Source: Perkinsus marinus ATCC 50983 (Eukaryota > Perkinsozoa > Perkinsida > Perkinsidae). Taken from it: a stretch of DNA of 52,424 nucleotides. The translations under genes and the position numbers were made by a program. The notes under the pieces are model-generated. The model worked only from the letters and a program-made list of their open reading frames with translations. It ran no database searches and was not told the DNA's origin. This document shows positions 22,778 through 34,844 of the stretch, in pieces; within the stretch, counting starts at the first letter, position 1, and each line of letters opens with the position of its first letter. The stretch covers positions 500,733 through 553,156 of the forward strand of contig NW_003202922.1 of the NCBI RefSeq assembly GCF_000006405.1, given 5' to 3'.

Positions 22778-24535
22778 GTGCTAGCCGTTCTGTGGTGATT
22801 CAGAGTGATAAAGGCCTGATAATGGGCAAATAGAATTTTTTTGTCTACCCTTCTATACTACTATTCTCACCACTGCTATTACCACTACTGCCACTATCAC
22901 TACCGAAAACTGCAGTCGTTAACAACATGCCAGCAATTATAATTGGAGCACCAGTCTTACGCGTCATATATATCGGTTGTCAAATACAATAGGATTTATT
23001 GGCAACAGGACTTGTGCAAGAGCGTCCAGCACTTTCATTACTTCTGACCTCCTCATTACCGGTATTAGGCTATGGCGATACTATTAAGCGTAAAGCATTG
23101 ATGTTTGCTGCACACTCGACTAGGTCTACGTCCTGAATCGGATAGTAACTTCTCCTCCGGTTGGCGGGCCCTGGTTGTACCCTACAGCACCTCCCATATG
23201 ATTGACATCTGGTTCTGAATTCATCATGTGCTCGAGTTAACAGTATCAATTGAGTGGGAGGATTGAATATAGCGGAATCTGAAGGAGTTGCCATTCTGCG
23301 AATGTTGTGGCCGACGTTCATCTAGTCGGGCATCGAGCATTTCATTCTAGGATCGCTAGAGGAGGTTGTAGCATCATGCTCATTTTCCTGGCTTTCGAAA
23401 ACTCCCCTTCGCTGGGACTGATCTCTGGCGCACGAGGTTGACGAGACAGAGCCCACACGAAAACAGTCGATTCGGCCATGTACTCACGTATTTGATCGGC
23501 ACTCGCGAATTGATCGGTTCTCTTTTCGATCAAGCACATTGATTCACACGATATCGGTATGGGGTATCATCAATGTCATTCCTTATTCAATGATCATATA
23601 TCACCTTCACTTGTCACTGGGAAGAACCACACTTGAGCCCATAAACAATACAACGTGAAGACGAGTTAGGATCCGACCACTGTGCAGAGAGCATCAATGA
23701 CTTTCAACTGGCTCATCCTTTCACCTGTCGCACTTACAGTCAGTGCTCTGGTGATCAGAAGGTGAAGGGATTCCAGTGAGTATAAAGATTGGTGTACGGT
23801 TAGATGTAGACAGCAAATCTGGACTGATGATGCACACTGTACATCGCACACTTGGTCATGATTGTGAGCGTTCAGCAGTCGATCTGGGCAGTTCTATTCG
23901 CAGCTTGTTATTTATGGGTCCCACTTGCGGAACTTTCTACACTAAACTTTACATGAGCTATTACGCGATAGGCTATTTTTGCTAAATGTTTGATCATGAT
24001 GTCAAAATTTGTCAGTTGAACTGATTCTCGAGTTCGTCACACTTGTCGGTTCGGGGGTTGTAGTGACCAGAACGTCGACTGGTACTTCAGTTCAGCGATG
24101 TCGAACTGGTGGTATTTTAATCTCCCCGTAACGGAATCATTACGTCGTACGTCTTGACGAGCAAGGAGTATAAATTCATACTATAAATGGTCTAACGACT
24201 TCCTTGCTAACGCTCGTCCGCGGGCTGCACGCGTGAGCATTGCAAATCCCACAAAAATTCCGCACACTACGCAAGGACAGGGATACTGGGGAAGGACTTA
24301 TAGACTTCGTCTACCTGGCCTAACACAGTCGCTTTACACGACAACAGCATAGCTGGTATCGACTGTACCAGGGACAGACCAATCGATAAGAGGAATTACA
24401 GTTCATTCTATCACACTCATATTCATGCATTCAAACTAGCCTCAATCATCTTCGTGCACATTTGGCGAGCGTGCTCAGCGCAAGCTTGCGGTGTGAACGT
24501 ATTTTCACCACCTTCTCATAGTTCAACCTCCCATC
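22778..24535. other. 1.8 kb intergenic region, possible weak minus-strand exons
   Basis: Minus-strand ORFs at 23070-23321 and 23342-23539 have fairly natural composition (for example DQIREYMAESTVFVWAL) and might be exons of an unrecognised gene. I could not join them with splice sites, so they are not called. Runs of CCACTACTGCCACTATCACTACC lie near 22860-22900. The promoter of the LPMO-like gene must lie at the right end. Confidence 0.4.
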
Positions 24536-25354
24536 ATGCTGCATCTTATCCCCATCCTATCGATCCTCGCCATTGTTAAAGGACATGGCTGGATAGAAAG
24601 CCCTAAGGCCAGGAATGCTGTCGCTGGTCCCGACAATCACTACTGTCGGCAATGCGGTAACAGTGGTGGAACTGTTAATCGCATCAGGGAGAAGAACGCC
24701 CCCTTTCCTGATAATCATGATGCTGAAGGCACTCACGGCTTGTGTGGTGATCCCTTCGAAGGGGGAGGTACAAATCTACCCCCTCCCGCTCAGCAGACAT
24801 ACATGCAACAAGGTCCTGTGAAGGCTACTTACACTCAAGGCCAGAATATCGTCATCGAAATGGACTTGACCGTCCATCACTGGGGCCACTTCGAGTACCG
24901 CATTTGCGAGGGTGGACTGTCTGGTCAGAAGTACCCGACCCAGAAGGCTGGTCAGGACTGTCTCAATAAGAATCTTCTCGTGAGGCCTGACCCCAAGAGC
25001 CGTCCCGAATGCCGTAATGCTAAGAATATCGACGCCAGCAACTACGACTGTCAACCGCTTGACACAGCTCACCCGGAGAGATGGTACCTGCCTCCACAAA
25101 GTTATGGTCCTAAATACAAGATGACTTTCAAGTTGCCGGATGACCTCACTTGCTCGCTCTGTACTATGCAGTGGAACTGGATAACTGGCAACTCTTGTTT
25201 GGTGGATGGGTATAAGGAGTACTTCGCCAAGTTCAAAGAGGAGTACCCTAACATGGACAGCTCGTGGGATCAGTCTAACTCGCCCAAGGACAGTTGCGAC
25301 CTCGCCAGGGATGGCGAGCAGTTCTGGAACTGTGCCGATATTAAGATCCAATAG
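24536..25354 (+). CDS. secreted lytic polysaccharide monooxygenase-like protein (chitin-binding type 4 / AA15-like), intronless, 272 aa
   Basis: Single uninterrupted frame. Residues 1-16 are a signal peptide (MLHLIPILSILAIVKG) and cleavage would expose H17, followed by GWIESPKARN. An N-terminal His is required for the copper histidine brace of LPMOs. The second brace histidine is H115 in VHHWGHFEYRIC. HGLCGD (about residue 67), QWNWITGNS and EQFWNCADIKI (F263 at the likely axial position) follow family order. Thirteen or more cysteines suggest many disulfides. LPMOs cut crystalline polysaccharides such as chitin or cellulose by oxidation; for a parasite of molluscs or crustaceans chitin would be an obvious target, which is inference. 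It is the only intronless larger gene in the window, so acquisition by transfer or retroposition is possible. No separate carbohydrate-binding module is seen. Confidence 0.85.
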   Translation: MLHLIPILSILAIVKGHGWIESPKARNAVAGPDNHYCRQCGNSGGTVNRIREKNAPFPDNHDAEGTHGLCGDPFEGGGTNLPPPAQQTYMQQGPVKATYTQGQNIVIEMDLTVHHWGHFEYRICEGGLSGQKYPTQKAGQDCLNKNLLVRPDPKSRPECRNAKNIDASNYDCQPLDTAHPERWYLPPQSYGPKYKMTFKLPDDLTCSLCTMQWNWITGNSCLVDGYKEYFAKFKEEYPNMDSSWDQSNSPKDSCDLARDGEQFWNCADIKIQ

Positions 25355-26147
25355 TCTTTTGGAGGCATGCGCTTTGCTAGGACACATCTTCAAAATGCGA
25401 TGGGCCCATCGCTTATACCCTCCACAAGAACTACGCATCTATCCCCCCCCCGGTCTATTCAACATCATCCTCATCTCCTTGTCACAACTACGTTATTTGT
25501 TCGTGCCATCGATTGCGATGGCGGCTTGTCCCGTCGTGGAATTTGGAACCCCATGTTCAGCACTATTTTCCCTTGTTACCTCGATTCGACGAGAGAGCTA
25601 TTATTTCACCGGTGTCCGATTGCATCGTGAGAGCGTCACAAGTATCCCACCTATTATCTTGATGCTACACCATCAATCGATTGATACTAAACCTTTTTCC
25701 ATTTGCTGCCTGGATGGCTTATCGAGTCTAGTATACTTTCCGCTGTGAATTGGAGGGTAGGAGTGCTCCCAGGTCATGCTTTGAGGTCGGAAATGATGCC
25801 CCGGGTTTGAAATTGAAGATTATCCCCTGACGTGGATAGTCCCTGTTCAGTAGCTCTCATGATCTACAAGAATTTCCCCCTGATTCCTGTCAATGTTGCA
25901 CGGATTTCTGTGGAGCTGATAGTATTGCTAGTAAGTAACAGCTATCAAGTTATCGCAGTTATTGCAGCTGACACACTTAAAGACCACCGAATGGAACTGT
26001 GCCTTGATTGGTCCTGAGCGCCTTGCGAGCTGGGCGTATATCACGTGTACATAGTGATCTTGCTCTGCGCCAACTATAATACAGTATTCATCTAACGCAA
26101 GAGACGTGGCTGATACGAAACGCAATCGGTTATAACTCAATGCATGA
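25355..26147. other. intergenic between two converging genes
   Basis: Lies between the stops of the LPMO-like gene (+) and the GT8 gene (-). The plus ORF 25206-25748 overlaps the LPMO gene in another frame and has no known motif. A C-run (CCCCCCCC) is at 25443-25450. No RNA gene recognised. Confidence 0.5.
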
Positions 26148-28913
26148 TTATCGCCGAACCCTAGATGGAGTTACAAATAAATCATACAGTGAATTAACTC
26201 CTAAAGCATTATCTCCAATGAACACATGATAGTTGGGGCCAGTCAAACATACCTGAAATCTCTATACAATGTTCCTCGATACTAACAGGTCCACATACTC
26301 TAATGTTCACATCTATCTGCGGGCTTCCCCCATATACACAGCGGGAAGGCATGTGACACGCTCGATTGGCGATTTTCTCTACTTCAATCCGCTGTAATTG
26401 GGGACGAGGCGACAAATTAACCTGTTCACCGCCGTTAGGGCTCAAAAGTATCCAACTTGCCTCGAGGAAACCTCTCACCCATCGTTACAGATATGGTGAA
26501 TTTAGCGGTTGAACCAGGGTCTAGGACTGGTTGTGTGGCTTCACGATTAGTCGCTTGCTGGCATGGCAGTGCGACACTTCCCCGAGGATTCACTGCGATT
26601 ATTGTATTGTCCCTGCTGTCCACCAACTCAATCACTCGAGCGGGAAGATCCTCAAGACACGCTTGATGGTCGAGTCCGAGTGTAAAGGACATACCTGATC
26701 AAGGAGGGGTGCAATGCAAGGCCTCAAGATGGAACCATTACGAAATGCTTCGGCCTTCCATGTGGCGGTGCCGACATGCAGGCGTTCATCAGGACATTTA
26801 CCTGCATGGACTAGGCGGCCAATGACCACCCAAGTCTCGTCCTCCTCGACATATCGAGGGTTAACCCTGTAGGAGTTGATACTCTCGAAGTTAGATTCGA
26901 CCAGGTCCTCATTATCGTCATTAACCGTGTCCACTTCACAAATTCCTACTTGACAGTCGCGCTCCTCTCCTGCCGTCCTCTCCTCCACTCTTTCGACGGT
27001 GTTGATGTTGTAGTCTTCATCCCACATATGGTTGGTCTCCCAACTCTCACAACAGTACGAGCAATAATGCTCATCTCCCTTGACACTCGTCATGCACAGT
27101 GGAAAAGCTCGGGGTGGCTCTGATAGTAGCAGTTCATTGCAACCAGCACACAAAGTTCCACACAATCCTCGGAGTAATATACTTTCCAAGTCAATCCCAC
27201 ACGCATGAAGATGCTCCATTGCAGCTAGGTAAGTCCGATACCATTCCTCGAATGCCGCTGTTGTCAGGTTGTCAGCTCGTTCTAGAGCAGCACGGCTGAT
27301 GTATTCTGGCATTTCGTGAAGTTGCCAGCCGGATGATCCACTAGAGCCGTCAGTATCGGGCTCATTGTTCACTGCTTCTAGAGTGCTGGTACAAGTGGAC
27401 AGTGTGGGGGAGCGACACATCCATTCATGCCAATACCGTGTACGCACCCAATCAGCCGACATGTACATGCCATACCTGAGTCACTCAGGCTGAGTGTGGA
27501 CTCCCAGTGTGAGCAAGGCCTAGCACTCACGGGAACGACCAAGAGGATGGGCTCATCCCTAGCGTGATAGCAGGATCAACAGCGCATATTCCAACATAGC
27601 CTGGTAACCTCGCCCTCATCGTCAGAGCAAATGAAGCTAGGCTCTCAGGCACGTTACCTATACTGGTACTGAGGAGGGGCGCTAGATGGAGAAGATACAT
27701 ACCATCGATTGAGGCCAGTATCTTCTCCAAGACCCAATCACTAGGCTTAGTCTCTGTACTGTAATGAAACATCTTGATATCATCCTTACCTAGAGTATTC
27801 CACTCAATGCTCGTATAGAAAGGGCTGTCCATGCAGTGAAAATATAAATGGTGTAATTGGAAATTGTACCTGCTGGAAGGCTGGCATGCGCAGCCCTAAT
27901 GACGAATTAGCTAACCTGCAACTTATATGCCTCCATTGTGGGTAATACCGAGAGAGGTAGTCCTGCTCGGGCCCATTGCAATAACAGTGTTCGGGATGAG
28001 TGTCGTCACTGATCTCGTCAATCATCCCCTCTAGCTCAGATGTGTCAGGCGTCAGTAGCATTATACCAGCATTAATGCCTGTACTGTTACCCCACCTGAC
28101 CACTTTCCTCAGCGTGCCTCATATAAACTCCTCACTGACCATCCTCTAGAGTACATCCACTCAGCTCGAAACTCGGTGCCATGCTGAGGCTGCCATGCAC
28201 CCCTCTTCATCGCAGCTGGTGCCTCCAAGTCAAATAGGTCGTCCATGTTCTTAACACAGAGGGTGTCGGTGTCTACTAGAACTATCTTGGTATAGCCTAG
28301 TTGATCCAATTCTAGACATCGTAGTTTGGTGAATACCTACACAAAACTATCCTTGAGAATAGAACTCTTGTCAGTGACAAACTAGCCACTAGCTGTTCTT
28401 ACTAAGTCGAATCGACTGGACTGTTCCCCTGCCAACAAGCGTGTGCAACAGTTGATGTAGTCAACAGGATGAAGTTTGGTGAATACTTGTCCGAGACACT
28501 CGAGGTAGGTCGCTGGGACGTCTCTGGTATGGACCAACTGGCCGACGAGTGAATGGTCATGGTCAATGAGGCTAGTAGCTCGCCTACCACTATGTCATGA
28601 GCTGAACCCATCGAGCGGAGGCCCCAACCACAGACAAGAGCTTGCAGGAAGTAGCTAGGCTTGGTACCATACAGGACAGTAACGTAGGCATAACGAGAGG
28701 GTGTTGGCGGGCTTAACAAACCTAGGGACATAGTAAGATGTTAAGAAGAGGACGATATTCCTGTATCATGATGACCTTCGAGGCCTTCTCCTCCCTCAAT
28801 GGATAGTGAATGGCAGTCGATGTCAATAGATAAAGGCTTCCGACAGCATGGGCATATCCCGCTATAGCTGAGCACATCACTCTGAGGATGATGCTGCTGA
28901 GCATTAAGACCAC
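26148..28913 (-). CDS. GT8 (glycogenin-like) glycosyltransferase with Cys-rich C-terminal extension
   Basis: The N-terminal domain is a GT8 fold. It begins RYAYVTVLYGTKPSYFLQAL (near 28690), then LVHTRDVPATYLE, and LGYTKIVLVDTDTLCVKNMD (near 28290) with the metal-binding DTD. GINAGIMLLTPD (near 28070) and MFHYSTETKPSDW (near 27770) follow. GT8 enzymes transfer glucose or galactose from UDP-sugars with retention. From 27468 down, the protein continues into a ~400-residue part not typical of GT8. It contains CGTLCAGCNELL...HYCSYCCESW (two CxxC-type knuckles, probably zinc-binding) and a beta-rich region with PGSTAKFTIS|ASWILLSPNGGEQ, joined over a 28-nt intron (26461-26488). The last exon ends at TAA 26148-26150. 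The start is uncertain: an ATG at 28911-28913 would add a hydrophobic leader suited to a Golgi type II anchor, but I could not join it in phase. Confidence 0.8.
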
Positions 28914-30210
28914 GAATAACTCTATGGGTCATAAAGCTCCAGAGTGACTGAGAGGAAGAGACTCATCGAGAGGATCACCGTGTCACATTCAGAGTGAAAT
29001 ATGATACACCCACCATCGTCATTGCAGGTATCCCCTTTTGGTCACCGGATAATAGCCGTTTGAGAACCACACCACGTTGCTCCTGTGTGAGCTGTGATAG
29101 CTTCTCCATCACCTCATCCTCAGCTGAAAGCCTTGATTGCTTGATACCCATGCGGGATTACACTCAACCACTATGACTAAGAAACACCAATCCTGACTAG
29201 CTATGATAACCCTCGGACGTGCTGTTAGGCAGTCGTGAGGAACAACAACTATCACTAATCAATTGACGACAAAAACAAAGACAACGGATAGTATGGAAAT
29301 GAGTTACTCAATGACAGGGCCTCAACTAGCGCCACTACGCCGCTACCGCCTGCCGCTACTCTGATGGGAGAGGCGATGTTGAGATGGTGGCGAGACATAC
29401 TCCTCCTCCCTCGTAGTCCGCGGGAGACTATAAGGCTGCCGCGTTGGTAAACGACGACCTTGGAATCGGAAAACACTTGCCTTGTGGTAGAGTGTGCAGT
29501 GGTTCACCTTCTCATAGTCCTTAGATTGTACGACGTGTAGTGCTCTTGCTGTAGCAGCAAGAGCACTAGTCAGTCGGAGGGGACTGTTGAACAACAGAGG
29601 CGGCAAGGCTTGTGGTAGAGTGGACTCTTGTCCTACCTGATGACGAGGTGTGATAGCGAGTGTGACGGCCGTACCCCTCCCAGCGCGAAGATGGTAGCCA
29701 CGACGCAACTCCTACCCTGCCACCACAGTGACTGTGGGGGACTACACGCAGACAGCCTCTTTGGCAGGCACCAGCAATGATAGGAGCAATACCAATAGTG
29801 TATTGCCTAGTGGTGATGTTGTGGATTATTGCGCCGCTGTCTACTGCTCTAGTAATGGGCTTGGGACTTAAAGATGCTGTTTGTACCACATCCACAGCCT
29901 AATGTGACTAGACTACCTAAATAATACACGTAAAGAGTAGTATTATACGTTCTTCCAGACACGAATGGCCAGAAGCCACTTAGCCGATACGAGGGGGAGG
30001 GGTGGCTTCAACAAGAGGCAGGGACGACCATCCACAAAAAGAGATCAATCATGATGACACCCCATGGGGGACACTACTGAGTGGTAATGACTTAATTCAC
30101 TCTAACTGTGATACAACAAGCTACCATAGGAAACGATGGTCAGTGATTAAGCAAATGTGACAAGGAATGAATCAACAATGTTACAGGTATAACCATGATG
30201 CGGTGGTATA
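28914..30210. other. intergenic region with an uncertain minus-strand ORF and a strong hairpin
   Basis: ORFs on the minus strand at 29343-29708 (121 codons, Arg-rich) and 29566-29895 overlap in different frames; either could hold exons of a small unrecognised gene, but I find no domain. The hairpin at 29538-29568 is listed separately. Confidence 0.35.
29538..29568. repeat. perfect 14-bp inverted repeat with 3-nt loop
   Basis: TAGTGCTCTTGCTG at 29538-29551, loop TAG, CAGCAAGAGCACTA at 29555-29568. All 14 pairs are perfect. It sits between the GT8 and USO1 genes, with no run of T after it. It may be a structured RNA, a regulatory stem or a tiny element. Confidence 0.8.
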
Positions 30211-33200
30211 TCAGCTGCTTGGGTTATCGTCAGCAAAGGGCTCGACAGACCCCTCCCGCTCCTGCAACTTAGGAGGCAAACGGTTAGATATAGGCTGGTC
30301 AATAGGTGCAGCGATGATGTCAAGAACAGACGGACAGACCCTCTTTAGTGCCGAGACAAGATCAACTAGATCCTGGGTGGCTGGTGGCACATTCTCTGTT
30401 GGTCCCCCGTTGTACGGGGAGCCCTCCCCATACTGCTGCTGCTGCTGCTGCTGGGCTATCAGCTTCTGGACTCGGAGATTCTCATCTCGATAACATCTAT
30501 AAGGGAGAATGACGTAGTGGCCACATGTGGACGGGCATAACGACCTACCCCGCGAGAGCTTTGAGCTGATAGGAGGACTCGGCAATCAATCGTGATGCAG
30601 CCTCACGTTCAGCTATAAGATATTTGGCAAGATTCTCGTTGTCCCGCTTCAAGGCCTCCACCTCTTCCGTTAATGCATCCTTTGCTGTCTGTAGTCCCTC
30701 TATACGTTCGACTAGACTTGCTGTATCGGTATCCCGTAGCTCTGACAACTGTTCCGACATCCCAGCTAACACCTGCAGAAGTACCTCTAGTATGAAGGGA
30801 AACTGATGATGATGATACTGAGGAGGAGGTAGGACCTGGAGAGTGTCGCTAGCTTCCTGTTTCGATCTCGCCACCTCCCTCTGTTGGACCTCGAGCATGC
30901 TACGAAGCTTGGCGACATCGTCATCCCTTTGATGATGGCCAGGATCTCGAATATGGAGGGTCTGCTGAACCAAGCATCTCTGAGCATCCTGATGGGCTCT
31001 CCGTGCTATTTGTATGAAGAAGGAGGGATACCTGTTGGATGAACATAACCCCATTGCCATGAGAGGGTTTACTAAGGTCACCATGTTGGTCTCTTCGCTA
31101 TAGAGTCATGGTGCACAGCAGGCCGAGGAGCGCTATCTAGTAGAATAGCTCCTGCTCGGTATGCTTGGATAACACCGATATCGGCTTCGATGATCGATGT
31201 AGCAAGATCATTATTGGCACAAGAGGGCTTTAGACAAGTGCCCAATAGTAGGGAAGCCAAGCCATTGATATCTACCTGAGTTAACGTTAATACTCTCCCA
31301 AAAGCTCCTGCCTTACTTTCCCTGGGCCTCGATATCTCATCAGGCTCTGGAGCAATCGGAGATAGACGGGTTCAGTGCTTATCGCATCATCAACGTCAGC
31401 ATCCACGCGAAAAACCAATAAAGTCTGTAGTATCGCTATCACAGTAGTAGGTACAGTGGATGGATCCTTGGACCACAGTGCAGTAGTGTTGTTGTCGCTT
31501 GCATCGGAGTCGGACCCTTCGCCATCAGTATCATCGAAGGGCGCCTCCAACCTGTCAGCCAAGGATAGAAGTATCTTGTCGAGGAAGGTAAGCAGGGATT
31601 GGTATCCACCACTTGAACTTGGTATCACTGCCGACGAGGACTGAATATCACCATCATATGACGAGCACGACTCATGTATACCCTACCAGCATCTTCTGAG
31701 CTTCGACATTCTTACCCTTCACACAGTTCATGAGCAGTTGTAGTGAGAACCAAGCATTGACATGCATGGCAACTTGTGGTAGGGTGTCTTTCATGCCCTT
31801 GGTATCGGATCCTACTGCTATTCCCTGGAGGTGGGAGATCACCCAAGACCCAGGAGTGACCACTGTCGTCGACATGGCATCGTCAGGAGCTGGAGTCGAC
31901 ATACCAGCTACAGTGGCACTGAATGTAGCACAGAGGGAATTCTGTATCATAATGGAGACCAATTGACCAGGGAGGTCGGTTGCCTAAAGTAGCCCTATTT
32001 GGATCATGCTCCTCAGCACCTCTGCTTACCTTCTCTATGAAGCTTGATACTGAGGAGCGGAAGGAAATGGATGGAGGAGGGGACTGGACCATGAGGCTAG
32101 CTATCTTCCAAATACCCGGTGTAGCTGCTGCTGCTGATGCTGTTGAACCTGCCATACAAACGTCCTATAATACGGGCTACGAAGACTGACTAGTAAGCTT
32201 CTCCACTGTAGATTTCCCACAGGACTGGAGCAGGGTCAGAATGACGTGGAGTAGCTCGCGACGGCATTCATCCGATAGATGATAACTGGAGAGCAACAGC
32301 AGCATCACTCATGAGCTCACTGAGCCCTGACCTACTTGTCTATTTGATCGATGATTATCTCAATTATCCCCAAGTCTATACAATACACCTTCTCCTGATT
32401 TTGCGTCTTACTTCGGTTCGTTAGATGAGCAGATGGGCCCCAGTAGGTGTGTAGAATCTCCATGGAGAGCTTGAGGGTCGGCCATACCTACTCAGGGACC
32501 ATGCTAGGTAAGCGGTTACTAGGACGAAGTACTGTCTTGAAGGTTGCAACATTTGTTATGCCCTTCAGCTCCTCGTCATTCTCCCTCCTCTCAGGGAACA
32601 AGTCTTGGTCAGGGGCCTCACTACCGCGACGCTGACGATGGTTCGGGTAGAGTGCATGCCTGATAAAGTTGTATGATAATCATCTATTAAAGAGTAGTGA
32701 TGTTATGACCGGAAGACCTCTAGAGTCCATTGAGCACTCTCCCTTCCCCCTGTACGCCAGAAGCTTCGAGTCTTCTCATGCCTCAGTAGCTGTAGGTTCG
32801 TGTCTAGTGCTACCACTGGTACATCTCCCGCCGAGACCACAGGGTCTTCCAAGACTATGCCAAAGAGGGCCTCGATCACTCCTATAATACAGAGGTGACA
32901 CTAGATAAGGTAACAGGCCTTTACCTTGGAAGGCTAACATAGGGAAGATCTGCATCTCCTCGGTAGCTGCAGAAGCGGTAGTTGCCCGCCGACTACCCTG
33001 ATCCTTGGCCGCGGATACCATATTGTGGACAAGGGCCAGGCACTCGTTACGGACAAAGGCTGCTGGACACGTCTTGAGGAGATCGACCAGAGCCGCAACC
33101 ACCTATCACCGCTAGCATAGTCCATGTGCTAGTGGTGGGCACGTACCTCGGGTGCCTCCAATACAGCCGATGCTATTATACGAGGGAATCTCTTGTGAAG

Positions 33201-33849
33201 ACTCTGTATGAGGCGTAGCTCAGCATAGAGAAGATACCTTGTGTATGGATGTCCACAACAGCAGCAGTGGCAGCAGCAGTGGTGGTGGTATATACTACAT
33301 ATCAGCATCTTGTTTAGTGATGAGAGCCACAATCTCGGACCCTCCCTTGGACAGTTGAAGAATCTTCTCAGCACACTTGGTCTCCAGTCCATCAACCCTC
33401 CGCCGCCTCTTGCCGTCGTCGTCCTCACCATCATCATTCATAACCTTTACCGGTGCCTCAGCCACCAACAGGCCCAGGAAGGAGAGGCAGTCCTGACAAG
33501 AACATTGAGGATGACTAAAGTCCTCAGCTGCATACCTGTAATGCCTCCGAATCCTGAATGTCCTGTAGTCTTGGTACGATATTCTGCAACATGGAGCCCA
33601 TCACGTCGGTATCGGTCAGGAGAGCCACAACTAGATCTGGCCCTCCCTTACGACAGGTATCGAATAATTGGGTAAAGACTTTGTAGCTCTGAAGCAGTAG
33701 GAAGAGGTAGCAGTGGTGACTGAGTGCGTGGTGGTCACCTCAGGACTATTGGTCCCAGTCCGATCTAATACATCTAGTGCGTCCCTCAGCGCCAACTGAG
33801 TGTCGATAACCGATACTCTCGCATCTACGGTACGGAGTAGAGCATCCAT
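30211..33849 (-). CDS. USO1/p115-like vesicle tethering protein (armadillo domain plus coiled coil)
   Basis: Starts MDALLRTVDAR at 33849 and ends at 30211, with many short introns. The N-terminal armadillo-like part contains SYKVFTQLFDTCRKGGPDL (near 33690) and LETKCAEKILQLSKGGSEIV (near 33390). At about 33190 to 32780 it has the best p115 match: RLIQSLHKRFPRIIASAVLE, VVAALVDLLKTCPAAFVRNE, LALVHNMV, and AFQ|GVIEALFGIVLEDP spliced over an intron at 32890-32930. Further on are QLVSIMIQNSLCATFS and SWVISHLQGIAVGS, where p115 has its conserved head end. Residues from about 31000 down form a coiled coil (LVERIEGLQTAKDALTEEVE) and a run of seven Gln. p115 tethers COPI and COPII vesicles at the Golgi with Rab1. 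Only 84 nt separate its start from the ClpS stop. Confidence 0.75.
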
Positions 33850-33933
33850 AAAACGATAGTGAATATCACAAAACTAGATGGTGACAGTAGAGCTTGGTCA
33901 CACAAGCAACAAATAGGAGGTGATAGAGAAACG

Positions 33934-34516
33934 TCATCTGCCGTCTGGGAAGAGGGGCCTCGCACTAGCGGTAATCTTTCTATCAGTAAGCATCTTAACC
34001 CATCGTTCTGCTACAGACCTCTGTGGTGCTGTGGTAAGGGAGCTCTCGCCATATCGATGCGCCTAATACAGCAGGTGTGAGGAGAAGGAGTGGGTGTGTC
34101 GTCACCTTCAAGGCGGCCGAGAAGGCATCTTGTCGAGACACTTGACCCAACATGTCATGAACAATGTCAGCTACCTGAACAGGAGGATGAAGACACCTTC
34201 CACCGATCAGGGCCCGTCCTACCTGGTCGAAGGTATGGAATTGATCATTATGCAATAATACCTGCCAGCCACCAGTAGTAGATGCCAACTCCAGCTCTTG
34301 CTCCCGTCCACCAGGCCTGTTGGTCATAACCTACATAGGCCCTCGTTGCTCTATGGATAGGAAAGAACATACCTTCGTCGTGGTGAGGACCGAGAGCTCA
34401 TCGAAAAGCCGCCTTCCTGATATGAAGGTTACTGCTAGGACAATGAGGATGAGCAAAGCACCAGACCTATTACGCCATCGCCGAGCACGCATGTGCAGGG
34501 ATGTTCTGTTAGTCAT
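33934..34516 (-). CDS. clpS: ClpS-type N-recognin with N-terminal signal anchor, 3 exons, 165 aa
   Basis: Exons 34516-34373, 34330-34106 and 34062-33934, GT-AG, all in phase 0, 166 codons with TGA. The ClpS core is clear: GGWQVLLHNDQFHTFDQV, with His75-Asn76-Asp77 in the position that binds N-degrons, then VHDMLGQVSRQDAFSAALK and AHRYGESSLTTAP with the second binding His. Bacterial and plastid ClpS hand proteins with destabilising N-termini to the Clp AAA+ protease. Residues 1-48 carry basic residues and a hydrophobic stretch (about 18-33, SGALLILIVLAVTFIS) followed by a basic/hydroxylated segment, which fits a bipartite leader for a secondary plastid. In apicomplexans ClpS is in the apicoplast, so a relict plastid is the likely site; this is inference. 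Placed tail-to-head 84 nt before the USO1-like gene. Confidence 0.9.
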
Positions 34517-34844
34517 AAGGGTAAGATAGAAACCTGCTTAGTGCAGTCCAGATGCATAGATATATCACACGACATGTATGAGTATATCGAAACATGCACT
34601 GCGTTCGATGCAATGATGATGATGATAGGATGTAATACTTCTCAAGCAACACTCATCTCATCGTCATCACCAGTCCCATCAGGCACTGGACTGGGAGTGC
34701 CGGAGCGGACGAACCCCTTCAGAAGAGCACTTGAAGAGGAGGAGGAGGATGACGATGACGAAGATCCTCCTCCACGGGATGGTTGTCCTGTTTTGGTAGC
34801 ATTCTAAGCAAGAGGAAACCACCACTACAAGAGCCGAATCGAGC

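Noticed and set aside
24776-25438. 220-codon minus-strand open frame opposite the LPMO-like gene
   Set aside because: Lies antisense to a coding sequence with signal peptide and family motifs; no motif of its own.
25206-25748. 180-codon open frame overlapping the 3' end of the LPMO-like gene
   Set aside because: Overlaps a strongly supported gene in another frame, and its composition is that of a shadow frame with no known motif.
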